Origin: Rhizobium sp. CCGE531
GTDB lineage: Bacteria > Pseudomonadota > Alphaproteobacteria > Rhizobiales > Rhizobiaceae
Assembly: GCF_003627795.1 (NCBI RefSeq)
Contig: NZ_CP032684.1
Coordinates: 2,271,001-2,335,000, forward strand
Direction of reading: 5' to 3'
Length of the DNA: 64,000 bases
In this document: piece by piece, positions 34,771 through 45,286 of the stretch
Layout: each line of letters opens with the position of its first letter
Position numbering within the stretch: the first letter of the stretch is position 1
The notes under the pieces: model-generated
Told to the model about the DNA's origin: nothing
The model's database searches: none
What the model saw: the letters and a program-made list of their open reading frames with translations, nothing else
Program-made: the position numbers and the translations under genes

Positions 34771-36300
34771 ATGAGCACCGGCGTCAGCACATCGACAGAT
34801 AAAAACATCGTCGACCGATCGCGCAGTCACCGCAACCGGGCTGTGTCGAAGGCCGTGCGGCAGACGCGCGAGCGCTTGCAGAACGGCCATAGCCGCAATT
34901 TCGACCGCGAAATGATGCTCATGCACATCGATACGCTGCTGCAGGGCGCTGCGGTCGTTCCGATCTTTGTCATCATCGTCGCCGTGCTCGGCGTCTACCT
35001 GACGCGGGACGCGCAGATCTTCTTCTGGACTGTGCCGATCCTGACGGCGCACGCCATCAACATGCTGCTGGGCCGGCAGGCACGGAAGCAGGAAATATCA
35101 GCCGAAAGCGCCAGGAAATGGCGGCAGATCCTGCTGCTCGGGCAATTGCTGATGGGCCTTTGCTGGGCAATCTTCGCCATGCAGGGCTGTTCGACCTGCG
35201 GCGGCGACAGTTTCGCGCTCTACAAGGGCACGACCCTGCTCGTGGCGATCGGTATCACGGCGATGTCCAGTTTCATGCTGCCGCGCGCCGTACCCTTCTC
35301 CTTTGCGCCGGTCACCGTCGCGTTGGTCGTGGCCGCCATTCTCACGCGAAAGCCATCGGACATTGCGCTGACCGCCGCCATCTCCGTCGCCGTCGTATTC
35401 TTCACCTTCATCACCACCCGCATGTATCAGTCCAACCTCAAGATTCTCTCCTTCCAGTCGGAGAAGGACGACCTGATCGTCGAGCTGGAAGTCGCAAAAT
35501 CCATGTCGGACGAGGCACGCCGGCGCGCCGAGGAAGCCAATCTCGCCAAATCGCGCTTCCTCGCCTCCATGTCGCACGAGCTCAGAACGCCCCTGAATGC
35601 CATCCTCGGCTTTTCCGAAGTCATGTCGGCGGAAGTCATGGGGCCATTGAACAATCCCACCTATCGCGAATACACCACCGATATCCATCGATCGGGACAG
35701 CATCTACTCAATCTCATCAACGAAATCCTCGACCTCTCGCGCATCGAGGCCGGCAAATACGAATTGAACGAGGAAGCAATTTCCCTCCTCGATATTGCCG
35801 AGGATTGCATCGGCATGGTGCAGCTGCGTGCCCGCGGCAAGAACATTTCGATCTCCTCGCAATTCGAAGCGCAGCTGCCCTCGGTCTGGGCCGATGAGAA
35901 GTCGTTGCGCCAGGTGATCCTCAATCTCCTGTCGAATGCGGTGAAATTCACGCCGCAAGGCGGCGAGGTTACCGTCAAGGTCGGCTGGACGGCAGGCGGT
36001 GGGGAATATGTGGCGATCAAGGACAACGGACCGGGGATTCCCGAAGAAGAGATACCGGTCGTGCTTTCCGCTTTCGGGCAGGGCTCGATCGCCATCAAGA
36101 GCGCCGAGCAAGGCACCGGCCTCGGCCTGCCTATCGTGCAAGCCATTCTCGCCAAGCATGACGGTCAGTTCGTGCTGAAATCCAAGCTGCGGGAAGGCAC
36201 CGAAGTCATCGCCATATTGCCGGCCAAGCGCGTGCTGCAAAGCCTGCCGGCAATCGAAGACGCTCCTCTCGTCGAGCGGCGCAAGAAGAGCTTCGCCTGA
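34771..36300 (+). CDS. Membrane sensor histidine kinase (PdhS/DivJ/PleC class)
   Basis: 509 aa. Residues 50-230 hold about six transmembrane helices; no periplasmic sensor domain or PAS is apparent. A short coiled coil (DLIVELEVAKSMSDEARRRAEE) leads into HisKA with H269 in SHELRTPLNAILGFSEVM, followed by HATPase_c (NLLSNAVKFTP, DNGPGIPEEE, GTGLGLPIV). The HisKA sequence resembles the alphaproteobacterial cell-cycle kinases that act on DivK/PleD, but this is by resemblance. No response regulator gene is adjacent, so it is an orphan. Confidence 0.92.
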   Translation: MSTGVSTSTDKNIVDRSRSHRNRAVSKAVRQTRERLQNGHSRNFDREMMLMHIDTLLQGAAVVPIFVIIVAVLGVYLTRDAQIFFWTVPILTAHAINMLLGRQARKQEISAESARKWRQILLLGQLLMGLCWAIFAMQGCSTCGGDSFALYKGTTLLVAIGITAMSSFMLPRAVPFSFAPVTVALVVAAILTRKPSDIALTAAISVAVVFFTFITTRMYQSNLKILSFQSEKDDLIVELEVAKSMSDEARRRAEEANLAKSRFLASMSHELRTPLNAILGFSEVMSAEVMGPLNNPTYREYTTDIHRSGQHLLNLINEILDLSRIEAGKYELNEEAISLLDIAEDCIGMVQLRARGKNISISSQFEAQLPSVWADEKSLRQVILNLLSNAVKFTPQGGEVTVKVGWTAGGGEYVAIKDNGPGIPEEEIPVVLSAFGQGSIAIKSAEQGTGLGLPIVQAILAKHDGQFVLKSKLREGTEVIAILPAKRVLQSLPAIEDAPLVERRKKSFA

Positions 36301-36338
36301 GACAATAGAGATTGAGAAACCTTGGTTTCCGGCACTTG

Positions 36339-36376
36339 GAGCGATTCAGAAATTCCGTGAAAAGCTGAACCGCTTT
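36339..36376. repeat. Palindromic repeat, second copy
   Basis: GAGCGATTCAG (36339-36349) and CTGAACCGCTT (36365-36375) around AAATTCCGTGAAAAG. It matches the hairpin module at 31105-31137. It lies between the kinase gene and convergent dgkA, as a possible terminator for either. Confidence 0.65.
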
Positions 36377-36767
36377 AGCGGAAAAGCAGATGGCTGCCGA
36401 TGACATAAAGCAGGTAGATACCGGAAGCGACCAGCATGCAGAGAACGGCAAACGAACCGAGATCCTTCGCATGCTTGCCGACATTGGAAATCTCCGGCGA
36501 TATCCGGTCGATGACCTCTTCAACCGCCGTGTTCATGGCTTCGATCGCGAAAACGCCGAGAAAGAGCACCATGCCGATGACAATTTCGCCGATGGTCGCG
36601 CCGACCGCAATCAAAAGAATCAGCGCCATGGCGGCGAAGAGGAGTTCCTGCCGGAAGGCTGATTCCTGCAGAAGCCGCTGAAACCCGCCCCAGGAATAGC
36701 CGGCGGCGGCTAAAAAATGCCGAACCCCCGTTTCCTTGGTGACCGCTTGCTTTGAGAACTCAGCCAT
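36375..36767 (-). CDS. dgkA: Diacylglycerol kinase DgkA
   Basis: A 130-aa trimeric inner-membrane kinase that phosphorylates diacylglycerol to phosphatidic acid. Three helices; the active-site block EAMNTAVEEVIDRISPE is exact. ATG 36767 has GGAGCG 5 nt upstream; the frame is open to 36845 but the extra residues are not conserved. Convergent with the histidine kinase, with a repeat hairpin between them. In rhizobia DgkA is linked to recycling diacylglycerol from periplasmic glucan modification. Confidence 0.94.
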   Translation of the reverse strand: MAEFSKQAVTKETGVRHFLAAAGYSWGGFQRLLQESAFRQELLFAAMALILLIAVGATIGEIVIGMVLFLGVFAIEAMNTAVEEVIDRISPEISNVGKHAKDLGSFAVLCMLVASGIYLLYVIGSHLLFR

Positions 36768-36945
36768 TCGCGCTCCGCCCGTAATGTCCCGGTTGCAATC
36801 TGAATGCGTTGCGAATACCGCCTCATCGTGAGGGAAGCAAGGCAACGCCGTCCTGACCGCCGAGAATTCATTACAGATTTATGACGAAAAACCGATCGTC
36901 TACAGGAAATCTAGCGGCGAAACGCTTATTTCAACATCTCGCCGC

Positions 36946-36981
36946 CCCGATTTTCAATGCTTGCCCGATTTTCAATGCTTG
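36946..36981. repeat. Perfect 18-bp tandem duplication at the cobT 3' end
   Basis: CCCGATTTTCAATGCTTG occurs at 36946-36963 and again directly at 36964-36981. The second copy contains the last codons and the stop of cobT (TGA 36972-36974), so the duplication adds a copy of the stop region outside the gene and leaves the protein unchanged. Confidence 0.85.
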
Positions 36982-37988
36982 TTTGTAACGCCGGCGCTCT
37001 CGAACGTCGCCATGCCCGAATGGCAGGCAGCCGCAGCCTTGACGATACCGGCGGCCAATGCCGCCCCCGTGCCTTCGCCAAGCCGCATGCCGAGCGCCAG
37101 GAGCGGCGTCTTGCCGAGCTTCTCGATGGAGCGCAGATGCCCCGGCTCGGCCGAAACGTGACCGATCAGGCAGTGATCGAGCGCGGAAGGATTGGCCGCC
37201 TTGAGAATGGAGGCGGCAGCCGTCGCGACATAGCCATCGATGATGACGGGGATGCGCTCCATGCGCGCTGCAAGGATGGCACCGGCCATGGCGGCGATCT
37301 CGCGGCCGCCGAGGCGACGCAGGATCTCCAGCGGATCGGAGAGATGGTCGCGATGGAGCGCCACCGCCTTCTCGACGGCGGCGATCTTGCGCCTCAGCAT
37401 CTCGCCTTCGGAGCCGGTGCCCGGGCCGACCCAGTCCTCCGCCTTGCCGCCATAAAGCGCATAATGGATAGCCGCCGCGATCGTGGTGTTGCCGATGCCC
37501 ATCTCGCCGATGCAAAGCAGATCCGTGCCGCCGGCAATCGCCTCCATGCCGAAGGCCATGGTCGCGGCGCAATCACGCTCGCTCAACGCCGGCTCTTCGG
37601 TGATATCAGCAGTCGGAAAATCGAGCGCCAGATCGAAGACCTTGAGACCGAGGTCATAGGCGACGCAGATCTGGTTGATCGCTGCTCCGCCGGCAGCGAA
37701 ATTTTCCACCATCTGCTGGGTCACCGAAGACGGGAACGGCGTAATTCCCTGTTTGGTGACACCATGATTGCCGGCAAAGATCGCAACCAGGGGCCGGCTC
37801 ACGGCCGGGGGACGGCCGGTCCAGGCAGCCAGCCAGAAGGCGATTTCCTCAAGCCGACCAAGCGCGCCCGGCGGCTTGGTGAGTTGCGCATCACGCTCGC
37901 GCGCTGCCACGAGTGCCCGGGCATCCGGCCCCGGAAGGTCGCGCAGCAATGCGCGGAAATCGTCGAATGGGAGGCCGCTGACGCTCAT
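36972..37988 (-). CDS. cobT: Nicotinate-nucleotide--dimethylbenzimidazole phosphoribosyltransferase
   Basis: A 338-aa enzyme that joins nicotinate mononucleotide and 5,6-dimethylbenzimidazole to alpha-ribazole phosphate for the lower loop of cobalamin (also called CobU in the Pseudomonas denitrificans naming). [32 protein letters not shown] and the C-terminal catalytic region [15 protein letters not shown] are diagnostic. It is divergent from cobS, the next enzyme, with a 127-bp gap in which no cobalamin riboswitch was recognised. Confidence 0.95.
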   Translation of the reverse strand: MSVSGLPFDDFRALLRDLPGPDARALVAARERDAQLTKPPGALGRLEEIAFWLAAWTGRPPAVSRPLVAIFAGNHGVTKQGITPFPSSVTQQMVENFAAGGAAINQICVAYDLGLKVFDLALDFPTADITEEPALSERDCAATMAFGMEAIAGGTDLLCIGEMGIGNTTIAAAIHYALYGGKAEDWVGPGTGSEGEMLRRKIAAVEKAVALHRDHLSDPLEILRRLGGREIAAMAGAILAARMERIPVIIDGYVATAAASILKAANPSALDHCLIGHVSAEPGHLRSIEKLGKTPLLALGMRLGEGTGAALAAGIVKAAAACHSGMATFESAGVTNKH

Positions 37989-38115
37989 GAATGCGTTCCT
38001 TGTCTTTTCGTCTCAAATCGGGTTCTTTGCGTGCGACTCTATTAGTCTTCGGAATCGGCGTGAACAACTCCAAAAGCGCCCGATGCCGTCGCGCGTATGG
38101 CGGGGAGAGAAAGAA

Positions 38116-38892
38116 ATGCGGGAATATTTGCGCGACATCGCGCGCGCCGTCGCTTTCTTGAGCCGCGTTCCCATGCCGACATCCTTCTTCGAGGGCTACG
38201 ACGGCAAGCTTGCACGCGTTTCCCGTACCTTTCCCCTCGCCGGCCTATTGGTCGTCCTGCCTGCCGCTCTGATCTTCGCTACGCTGCTTGCCGTTAATGC
38301 CGATCCGTTGATGGCGGCGCTGCTGGCGCTCACCGTGCAGACGATCACAACAGGCGCTCTCCATGAGGATGGGCTCAGCGACACCGCGGACGGAGTTGGA
38401 GGCGGCAAGGACCGCGAACGCGCGCTCGAAATCATGAAGGATAGCCGCATCGGCACCTATGGCGCGGCGGCGCTGATCCTGTCTTTCGGACTTCGCGCTG
38501 CAGCTCTTGCCGCTCTCGCCCGCCATCTGCCGCCTTCGGAATCCGCCATCGCCATTCTCGCAAGCGCCACCTTGAGCCGCGGCGCGATGGTTTGGCACTG
38601 GTATGCCCTGCCGCCGGCCAAACCGGATGGAATAGCAGCTTCGGCAGGCAAGCCGGATGGCGATGCCATGCAACTGGCATTGATTGCTGCACTCGGCCTC
38701 GCCGCGCTCCTCATCGGCCCGGCGCTTGGTGTTCCCGCACTCGTTGCCTGCCTTCTCGCGACGAGCGCCGCGACATTTTTTGTCACCGGATACATGCGGC
38801 AAAAATTGTCCGGCCACACCGGCGACACGATCGGCGCAACGCAGCAAATTTGCGAGATCGCCTCCCTCTGTACTCTTGCTATGTGCGTTTGA
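38116..38892 (+). CDS. cobS: Adenosylcobinamide-GDP ribazoletransferase
   Basis: A 258-aa inner-membrane enzyme that joins adenosylcobinamide-GDP and alpha-ribazole to make adenosylcobalamin (CobV in P. denitrificans naming). The catalytic block [19 protein letters not shown] and [12 protein letters not shown] are exact; six or so helices follow. ATG 38116 has GGGAGAG 8 nt upstream; the frame is open 348 nt further only as the shadow of cobT. The divergent cobT gene makes its co-substrate. Confidence 0.94.
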   Translation: MREYLRDIARAVAFLSRVPMPTSFFEGYDGKLARVSRTFPLAGLLVVLPAALIFATLLAVNADPLMAALLALTVQTITTGALHEDGLSDTADGVGGGKDRERALEIMKDSRIGTYGAAALILSFGLRAAALAALARHLPPSESAIAILASATLSRGAMVWHWYALPPAKPDGIAASAGKPDGDAMQLALIAALGLAALLIGPALGVPALVACLLATSAATFFVTGYMRQKLSGHTGDTIGATQQICEIASLCTLAMCV

Positions 38893-38911
38893 AGCATCGA
38901 TATATGATCTC

Positions 38912-39133
38912 ATGCTGACACCTTGCATCCTTGTCTGCTCCATCGACCAAATGACCGGCTATTGCTTCGGTTGCGGCCGCACATCGGCGGAAATCGGCGC
39001 ATGGATGAATTATAGCGAGGACGAACGTCGCCAGATCATGGAGGCGCTTCCCGAGCGCCTGACGCAGGTCGAGCGCAAGCCGCGCAGGGAAACCCGCCGC
39101 CAAAGGATGGCACGGGAGCGCAGTGCCGTATGA
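38912..39133 (+). CDS. DUF1289 small protein
   Basis: A 73-aa protein with the DUF1289 Cys pattern C5-x3-C9-x8-C18-x2-C21 (PCILVCSID, YCFGCGRT), which suggests an Fe-S or zinc site, and a basic C-terminal tail (RKPRRETRRQRMARE). ATG 38912 is 20 bp after cobS. It overlaps the protease gene by ATGA. No function is known. Confidence 0.9.
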   Translation: MLTPCILVCSIDQMTGYCFGCGRTSAEIGAWMNYSEDERRQIMEALPERLTQVERKPRRETRRQRMARERSAV

Positions 39134-39831
39134 ACCGCCTGAACATCGTTCTCGCCATTCTCGGCATCGGCCTCGCCCTGCTCATCTTCAACAGCAATAC
39201 CGGCACGACCTTCGGCATGCGCAATGACGACTTCGCCCGCGTCGTCTATCTCCTGCCGATTGCCCTGATGATGAGTGCCGCCGTCTGGGCGAGCCGCCAT
39301 ACCGTCAGCCAATCCGTCCGCAATCTCCTGATCTGGCTCGTCATCATCATGGCGCTCGCGACCGCCTACATCTATCGCCGCGATGCCGAACAGGTCGGAA
39401 ATCGCGTCTTCGCCGGTCTGATGCCCGGCCATGCCGTCGTCGTCACGACAAGCGAAGGGGGCCAAGAGGTGATCCTCCACAAGCGCGCGAACGGGCATTT
39501 CGAAGCCCAGGTCATGATCAACGGCCAGCCGATCGACATGCTGATCGACACGGGCGCCAGCACCATCGCGCTATCGCAGGAAGACGCCGAGCGCGTCGGC
39601 ATCATTCCGGAAAATCTCACCTATTCCATGACTGTATTGACGGCCAACGGTCGCGCCATGGCCGCACCCGTGGAGCTCGGCTCCGTGGCCATCGGCCCGA
39701 TCAAGCGCAGTGATGTCGAAGCGAGCGTCGCCGAAGCGGGCAAGCTGGACCAGAGCCTGCTCGGCATGAGCTTTCTCGAGACTTTGGGATCGATGCAGAT
39801 GCAGACCGACGAACTTCGGCTTCGCGACTGA
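39130..39831 (+). CDS. TIGR02281-family clan AA aspartic protease, membrane-anchored
   Basis: A 233-aa retropepsin-like protease with three N-terminal hydrophobic segments (about 5-22, 38-55, 65-82) and a soluble C-terminal domain holding the active site DTGAS (MLIDTGASTIALSQ) and the flap/second-half block LLGMSFLETLG. Such proteins probably face the periplasm and dimerise. It is translationally coupled to the DUF1289 gene. The substrate is unknown. Confidence 0.92.
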   Translation: MNRLNIVLAILGIGLALLIFNSNTGTTFGMRNDDFARVVYLLPIALMMSAAVWASRHTVSQSVRNLLIWLVIIMALATAYIYRRDAEQVGNRVFAGLMPGHAVVVTTSEGGQEVILHKRANGHFEAQVMINGQPIDMLIDTGASTIALSQEDAERVGIIPENLTYSMTVLTANGRAMAAPVELGSVAIGPIKRSDVEASVAEAGKLDQSLLGMSFLETLGSMQMQTDELRLRD

Positions 39832-39920
39832 ACCAAACGAACGATCGAATACGATAGTTCGGCGGGGGCCGAAGCATTCATTGGTCTCTTCACTCTAAAA
39901 GACGGCAGATCGAACCCCGC

Positions 39921-40844
39921 ATGAAGAGTGAAACACCCATGACATCCGCAAGGTCAAACATAACGACGGAACTGCTGCTTCTGCTTGCTCTCGCGACCTG
40001 CTGGGGTGCCTCCTACACTTTCATTCGTGTCGGCGTGGCAACCATTCCGCCAATCACGCTGATCGCCGCCCGCACCTTGATAGCCGGTCTCGTTCTGCTT
40101 GCGATCATTCGCTGGCGCGGCCTGAGCCTGCCGAAAGACGCAGCCACCTGGAAGCGCTTTCTCATTCAATCCTGCCTCAACAGCGCCATCCCCTTCACGC
40201 TGATCGCCTGGGCGGAACAGACCGTCGATGCCGGCCTCGCGACCATACTGAATTCCACGACGCCCATTTTCGCCTTCCTGATCGCAGCTTTCCTGCTGCG
40301 CAGCGAGCCACCGACCGGACGCAAGCTTTTCGGTGTGATTGCCGGCATGGCGGGCATTTGCCTGATCATCGGCCTCGATGCGCTGCATGGCATGGGCCGC
40401 CAGTTGCCGGCACAGCTCGCCGTCGTCGCGGCATCGGTCTTCTATGGCTGCGCGGCCCTGTTCGGCCGCAATTTCAAGGGGCTGGATCCGATGATGCCGG
40501 CCGCCGGCTCATTGCTCTGCGGCGCCGCTCTTCTCATTCCCGCCAGCCTGATTGTCGAGCACCCCTGGCAGATCGCGCCATCGACGGCTTCGATCCTGGC
40601 ACTGCTCGGCCTTTCGGTCGTCTCGACCGCGCTGGCCTTCAGCATCTATTTCCGGCTCATCCAGACCCTCGGCTCGGTCGGCACGACGGCACAGGCCTAT
40701 CTGCGCGTCCCGATCGGCGTCGGCATCGGCGTGGCCTTCCTCGGCGAGCCTCTGTCGCCGACGGCAGCCATCGGTCTCGTCTGTGTCGTCGCAGGCGTCA
40801 TGGCCATGACCATCGCGCCGCGCAAGCGGGTCGCAGCCGGATGA
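39921..40844 (+). CDS. DMT-superfamily (EamA) transporter, second copy
   Basis: A 307-aa ten-helix exporter with two EamA repeats (WGASYTFIRVGVATIPPITLIAAR; GTTAQAYLRVPIGVGIGVAFLGEPLSP). ATG 39921 lacks a clear ribosome site; ATG 39939 (MTSARSN) has GAAGAG at 8-9 nt and may be the true start. It is not closely alike to the DMT gene at 14524. The substrate is unknown. Confidence 0.9.
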   Translation: MKSETPMTSARSNITTELLLLLALATCWGASYTFIRVGVATIPPITLIAARTLIAGLVLLAIIRWRGLSLPKDAATWKRFLIQSCLNSAIPFTLIAWAEQTVDAGLATILNSTTPIFAFLIAAFLLRSEPPTGRKLFGVIAGMAGICLIIGLDALHGMGRQLPAQLAVVAASVFYGCAALFGRNFKGLDPMMPAAGSLLCGAALLIPASLIVEHPWQIAPSTASILALLGLSVVSTALAFSIYFRLIQTLGSVGTTAQAYLRVPIGVGIGVAFLGEPLSPTAAIGLVCVVAGVMAMTIAPRKRVAAG

Positions 40845-40874
40845 AATCCATCCCAATCGGCTCGCATGGGACAA

Positions 40875-41405
40875 TCACATCAGAACGGACAAGTCGTCCC
40901 ACGCGAAAATGAAATTGTTGGAACGCCAGACAGGTCCCGGATCGGTGTACTGACCGATCAATCGCCCTTCGAGCGCGCGATAGAAGGCGATCGCCGGTTC
41001 GTTGCCGACCACGACGCCAAGCGCCGCGCCCGAATAGCCCATGGAAAGAAGTTCTCGCGCCAGTTCCCGCATCAGCCGCCGGCCGAGCCCCTGGCACTTG
41101 ATGGAGGCATCGATATAGAGCGACTTTATCTCGCCTCGCCCCTCGAATACGGCATCGGACGGCGCATTGATCGCGCCGATGCCGACAAGCCGCTCGCCCT
41201 GTTCAGCCAGAAGCACGCGCTGATCCCTCCGGGGATTTGCGAGCATATCAGCCCATCGCACACGGCGGAAATCCTCATCGAGCACCCGATACGCATCGGC
41301 AGGCGCCAGATCGCGATAGGTGTCGCACCAGATCGCGCGATGCAGCCTCGCCATGTCGGCGACATCATCGGCAAGTGCAGGCCTGATCGCAATGTCCATC
41401 ATCAT
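40875..41405 (-). CDS. GNAT-family N-acetyltransferase
   Basis: A 176-aa acetyltransferase with motif A IKSLYIDASIKCQGLGRRLMRE for acetyl-CoA and ALGVVVGNEPAIAFYRALEGRLIG as motif B. Start ATG 41405 overlaps the folC stop; three ATG codons occur in a row here. It is the second gene of a folC operon. The frame is open much further upstream but only as a folC shadow. Confidence 0.92.
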   Translation of the reverse strand: MMMDIAIRPALADDVADMARLHRAIWCDTYRDLAPADAYRVLDEDFRRVRWADMLANPRRDQRVLLAEQGERLVGIGAINAPSDAVFEGRGEIKSLYIDASIKCQGLGRRLMRELARELLSMGYSGAALGVVVGNEPAIAFYRALEGRLIGQYTDPGPVWRSNNFIFAWDDLSVLM

Positions 41406-42733
41406 CCGACATTCCCCAGGACGGTGCCGCGCAACGCGCCGACAAGGTAGAGCGAGCCGGTCACGAGTATCCAGCCGCGGCGTTCCGCAGCTTTCGCGAC
41501 GGCGCGATTGAGCGCCTTTAGCGGGTCCGGCTCGGCTTCGCAAGCCATGCCCATGGATGTCCCGAGTGCTTCCAGTTCGTTTGCCGCATGAGCACGGCCG
41601 GATCCGGAGGCTTCCGTAAAGATTACATAGGCGGCATAACGGGAAACTACCTCCACGAAGCCGAGTGCATCCTTGTCGGACGCCAGCGCGACAATGGCAA
41701 TGCACTCGCCGCCAACGCTGGACGAACGCGCGATATCGCGCAGCACGGCCTCGACATTGAACGGCACATGCGCGCCATCCATGATTATGGGCAGGGTTTG
41801 CCGTCCCTTTGCCAATACAGGCGGCAGCGCAAAGTCGAAGCGCTCCATCCGGCCCGGCAGACGTGCCTTTTCGACAACCGCAGGTTCGAGCAGCCATGCA
41901 CCGATGGGCTGGCCCTTTGCGCTTCCCTCCCGCACGCTCTCGCCTTGCCGCCCCAAGTGATCGAATACCAGGCCGACCAGCGCGAGATTGGTTTCCGCGA
42001 TCGTCGCATCGTCGGGAATTTCGGTCCGAAGCACTTCGCAGCCAAGTTCATCGGCGCGCTGCTGCAAGACCTGCCCTGCGGCATCATCGGCGGCAAGCGT
42101 GGTGACGAGTATCGCACCAGGCTTCAATATGCCGATCTTCTCCCGCGCGATCGCCTCGCGCGTGACCCCAAGAATTTCCGTATGCTCGAGCCCGATATTG
42201 GTGACGACGGCAACTTCGCCGAAGACCACATTCGTCGAATCCAGCCTGCCGCCGAGCCCGACCTCGACAACGACCCAGTTCAAGCCGGCATCTCTGAACA
42301 CGACGAAGGCGGCAGCCGTTATCACATCGAACCAAGTGGCATCTTCGCCAGCCGTCGCTGCCTGCTTCGCGCGCTCATAGCCATCGAGAACCTGCATGAT
42401 CGCCCTTGCCAGCGCATCATCCTCGACCTCCTGGCCCAGAACGCTGATGCGCTCGTTCACACGGTCGACATGCGGTGAGGCATAGCGGCCGACCTGCCAC
42501 CCGGCCCGCAACAATCCGGCCTCGATAAGCGCTGAGACCGACCCCTTGCCCTTGGTGCCCGCGACATGGATGGCACGAAAGCTATGATGAGGATTACCCA
42601 GTCGCTGCATCAGATCGAGCATGGGCTCAAGACCGACGCGCATCTCCCCACGCGGTTTGCGCTCCCAATTGGTCAGTTGGTCGAGCCGGGAGAGTGCTTG
42701 GGATAGCGAGTGGCTCGGATGGGGTTGCGGCAT
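41402..42733 (-). CDS. folC: Folylpolyglutamate / dihydrofolate synthase FolC
   Basis: A 443-aa bifunctional ligase that makes dihydrofolate and adds glutamates. The ATP-binding P-loop is HVAGTKGKGSVSALIEA; SPHVDRVNERI, VEVGLGGRLDSTN and TNIGLEHTEILG are family blocks; DGAHVPFN appears in place of the usual DGAHNP. ATG 42733 has GAAGG about 7 nt upstream. It is followed by the GNAT gene through a stop-start overlap. The accD gene that usually precedes folC in this group is not here; the upstream gene is a divergent gap. Confidence 0.94.
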   Translation of the reverse strand: MPQPHPSHSLSQALSRLDQLTNWERKPRGEMRVGLEPMLDLMQRLGNPHHSFRAIHVAGTKGKGSVSALIEAGLLRAGWQVGRYASPHVDRVNERISVLGQEVEDDALARAIMQVLDGYERAKQAATAGEDATWFDVITAAAFVVFRDAGLNWVVVEVGLGGRLDSTNVVFGEVAVVTNIGLEHTEILGVTREAIAREKIGILKPGAILVTTLAADDAAGQVLQQRADELGCEVLRTEIPDDATIAETNLALVGLVFDHLGRQGESVREGSAKGQPIGAWLLEPAVVEKARLPGRMERFDFALPPVLAKGRQTLPIIMDGAHVPFNVEAVLRDIARSSSVGGECIAIVALASDKDALGFVEVVSRYAAYVIFTEASGSGRAHAANELEALGTSMGMACEAEPDPLKALNRAVAKAAERRGWILVTGSLYLVGALRGTVLGNVG

Positions 42734-42858
42734 GGTATACCTTCGGCAGGATCTCAGACTAATGTCAGACTATGGACACCTGACCGCCTCGCTACGTCAA
42801 GTCAGGACCAATGGACTCCATGAGGCCACGCGCGCGGTAAAGCTGAAAGGCTCCGCCG

Positions 42859-43616
42859 TCAGTTCCGCAACCGGTAGCCCGTCCGGAAAATCCATCCGAG
42901 GATCACCAGACAGATGACAAGGAAAAGCGTGATCATCGCGAGGCTCAGCACCGGATTGACGTCGGCAATGCCATAGAAGCTCCAGCGGAAGCCGCTGACG
43001 AGATAGAGAACCGGATTGAGATGGCTGGCCGCCTGCCAGAAGGGCGGCAGCATGTTGATCGAATAGAAGCTGCCGCCGAGGAAGGTGAGCGGCGGCACGA
43101 CCAGCATCGGGATGAGGTTCAACTGCTCGAAATTCCCGGCCCAAATACCGATCATGAACCCGAACAGGCTGAAGGTCACGGCCGTCAACACGAAGAACAG
43201 GATCATCATGAAGGGATGCTCGATCCTGATATCGACGAAGAAACTTGCCGTGGCAAGGATAATCAGACCGATCAGCATGCCCTTGGTCGCCGCCGCGCCG
43301 ACATATCCGAGAACGATCTCTGTCATGGCGACGGGCGCCGACAGCACCTCATAGATCGTGCCCGTGAACTTCGGGAAATAGATGCCGAAGGAGCCGTTGC
43401 TGATGCATTGGCCGAGCAAGGTCAGCATGATCAGGCCGGGTGTGATGAACGCCCCATAGGAAACGCCCTCGACGAGATTGATGCGCGATCCGATCGCGGC
43501 GCCGAAGACGATGAAATAGAGTGACGTGGAAATGACCGGTGAGACGACGCTCTGCAACAGCGTGCGGCGCGTGCGGGCCATTTCGAAAGAGTAGATGGAC
43601 TTGACCGCTTCGAAGT

Positions 43617-43620
<4 letters not shown>
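42859..43620 (-). CDS. ABC-2 type transporter permease (YadH-like)
   Basis: A 253-aa six-helix permease of the ABC-2 class ([47 protein letters not shown]). It pairs with the ATPase gene upstream by an ATGA overlap. This type exports drugs, polysaccharides or other substrates. Together the two genes make one half-size exporter. Length fits E. coli YadH (256 aa). Confidence 0.92.
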
Positions 43621-44543
<923 letters not shown>

Positions 44544-44868
44544 AGCGAGGCAAAGTCCGGCTTTTGTGATGAATTTCGCAGCGTTTGCCCGCTATATAGC
44601 CGGTTCTGAGCTTTTACCACCCCACGGTAGTGAACACAGCGTTCGTCTAAGCCAAATAAGCTGTCATTAAATCGTGACCTTCGTCGGGCATATAGCTCCT
44701 TAGGTGAGCAACGTTTGTCGCAACTCCGCCCAATGCCTCTTGGCGACACGTCAGCGCCTGATGTACTGGCCTATTCATTGCTCTAGTAGTCATATTGCAT
44801 GCATCATTGCAACATGAAGTTCTTTTCTGGAGCAGGCAAGGATCCCCGTCGTTGCCATGCACCGCTCA
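44544..44868 (+). ncRNA. Possible small RNA gene ending in an orphan terminator
   Basis: Between the ABC ATPase gene (minus strand) and the next gene (minus strand) lies 380 bp with no convincing protein. At its right end is a strong terminator that works only on the plus strand, where no known gene ends. A transcript must therefore begin somewhere in 44544-44800. A 43-codon frame from ATG 44813 runs through the terminator and is not gene-like. Boundaries are guesses; no family was recognised. Confidence 0.35.
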
Positions 44869-44892
44869 AGCCGGCACCAGCCGGCTTTTTTC
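44869..44892 (+). terminator. Plus-strand intrinsic terminator with no coding gene before it
   Basis: AAGCCGGC (44869-44876), loop ACCA, GCCGGCTT (44881-44888), followed by TTTTCTTTTTT. The reverse strand would have no U-run, so it is directional. Confidence 0.85.
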
Positions 44893-44925
44893 TTTTTTGC
44901 CGGCTTATGATCGGGAAACCCGATA

Positions 44926-45180
44926 TCACCAGCTGCCGTTGACGCCGCAGCCGGCCGGCGGCAGCGTCTTGTGCTCGAAGCGAGCTTTCAGCATCTCGCA
45001 GCCCTTGTCGCGGATGGGTCCGGGCATCATTAAATTAAGGCCGATGCCGACTTCGTCGAATGGATCGTCGGCATAAGCGACGTAAGCGTACCAGCGGCCG
45101 CCGATAACGAGAACGATGGCAATCAGTGCGGCAACGAGCGCCCATCCCAGGCTTCTCTTTCGTCTTGGTGCTTCTTCCAT
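44926..45180 (-). CDS. Small single-pass membrane protein, unknown function
   Basis: An 84-aa protein: basic N-terminus (RRKRSLG), one helix (WALVAALIAIVLVIGGRWYAY), then about 45 residues outside with two cysteines (KGCEMLKARFEHKTLPPAGCG) that could pair. ATG 45180 has GGAGAGGG 4-8 nt upstream. I do not recognise the family. It stands alone between the possible sRNA and the extensin-like gene. Confidence 0.7.
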   Translation of the reverse strand: MEEAPRRKRSLGWALVAALIAIVLVIGGRWYAYVAYADDPFDEVGIGLNLMMPGPIRDKGCEMLKARFEHKTLPPAGCGVNGSW

Positions 45181-45286
45181 GAAACCCTCTCCTACCCTCG
45201 GCTCTCGCAACTAAGCGCGATTCCCCCGATAGGTAAATCAGCTTCCCTGTTCGGCAAGTGCAGATGCTGCCCCGGCGAAACGCCTA

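Noticed and set aside
37989..38115. Cobalamin riboswitch between cobT and cobS
   Set aside because: No B12-box-like sequence or suitable stem was found in the 127-bp gap.
44813..44944. 43-codon plus-strand frame running through the orphan terminator
   Set aside because: A coding region crossing its own terminator is implausible; composition is not protein-like.
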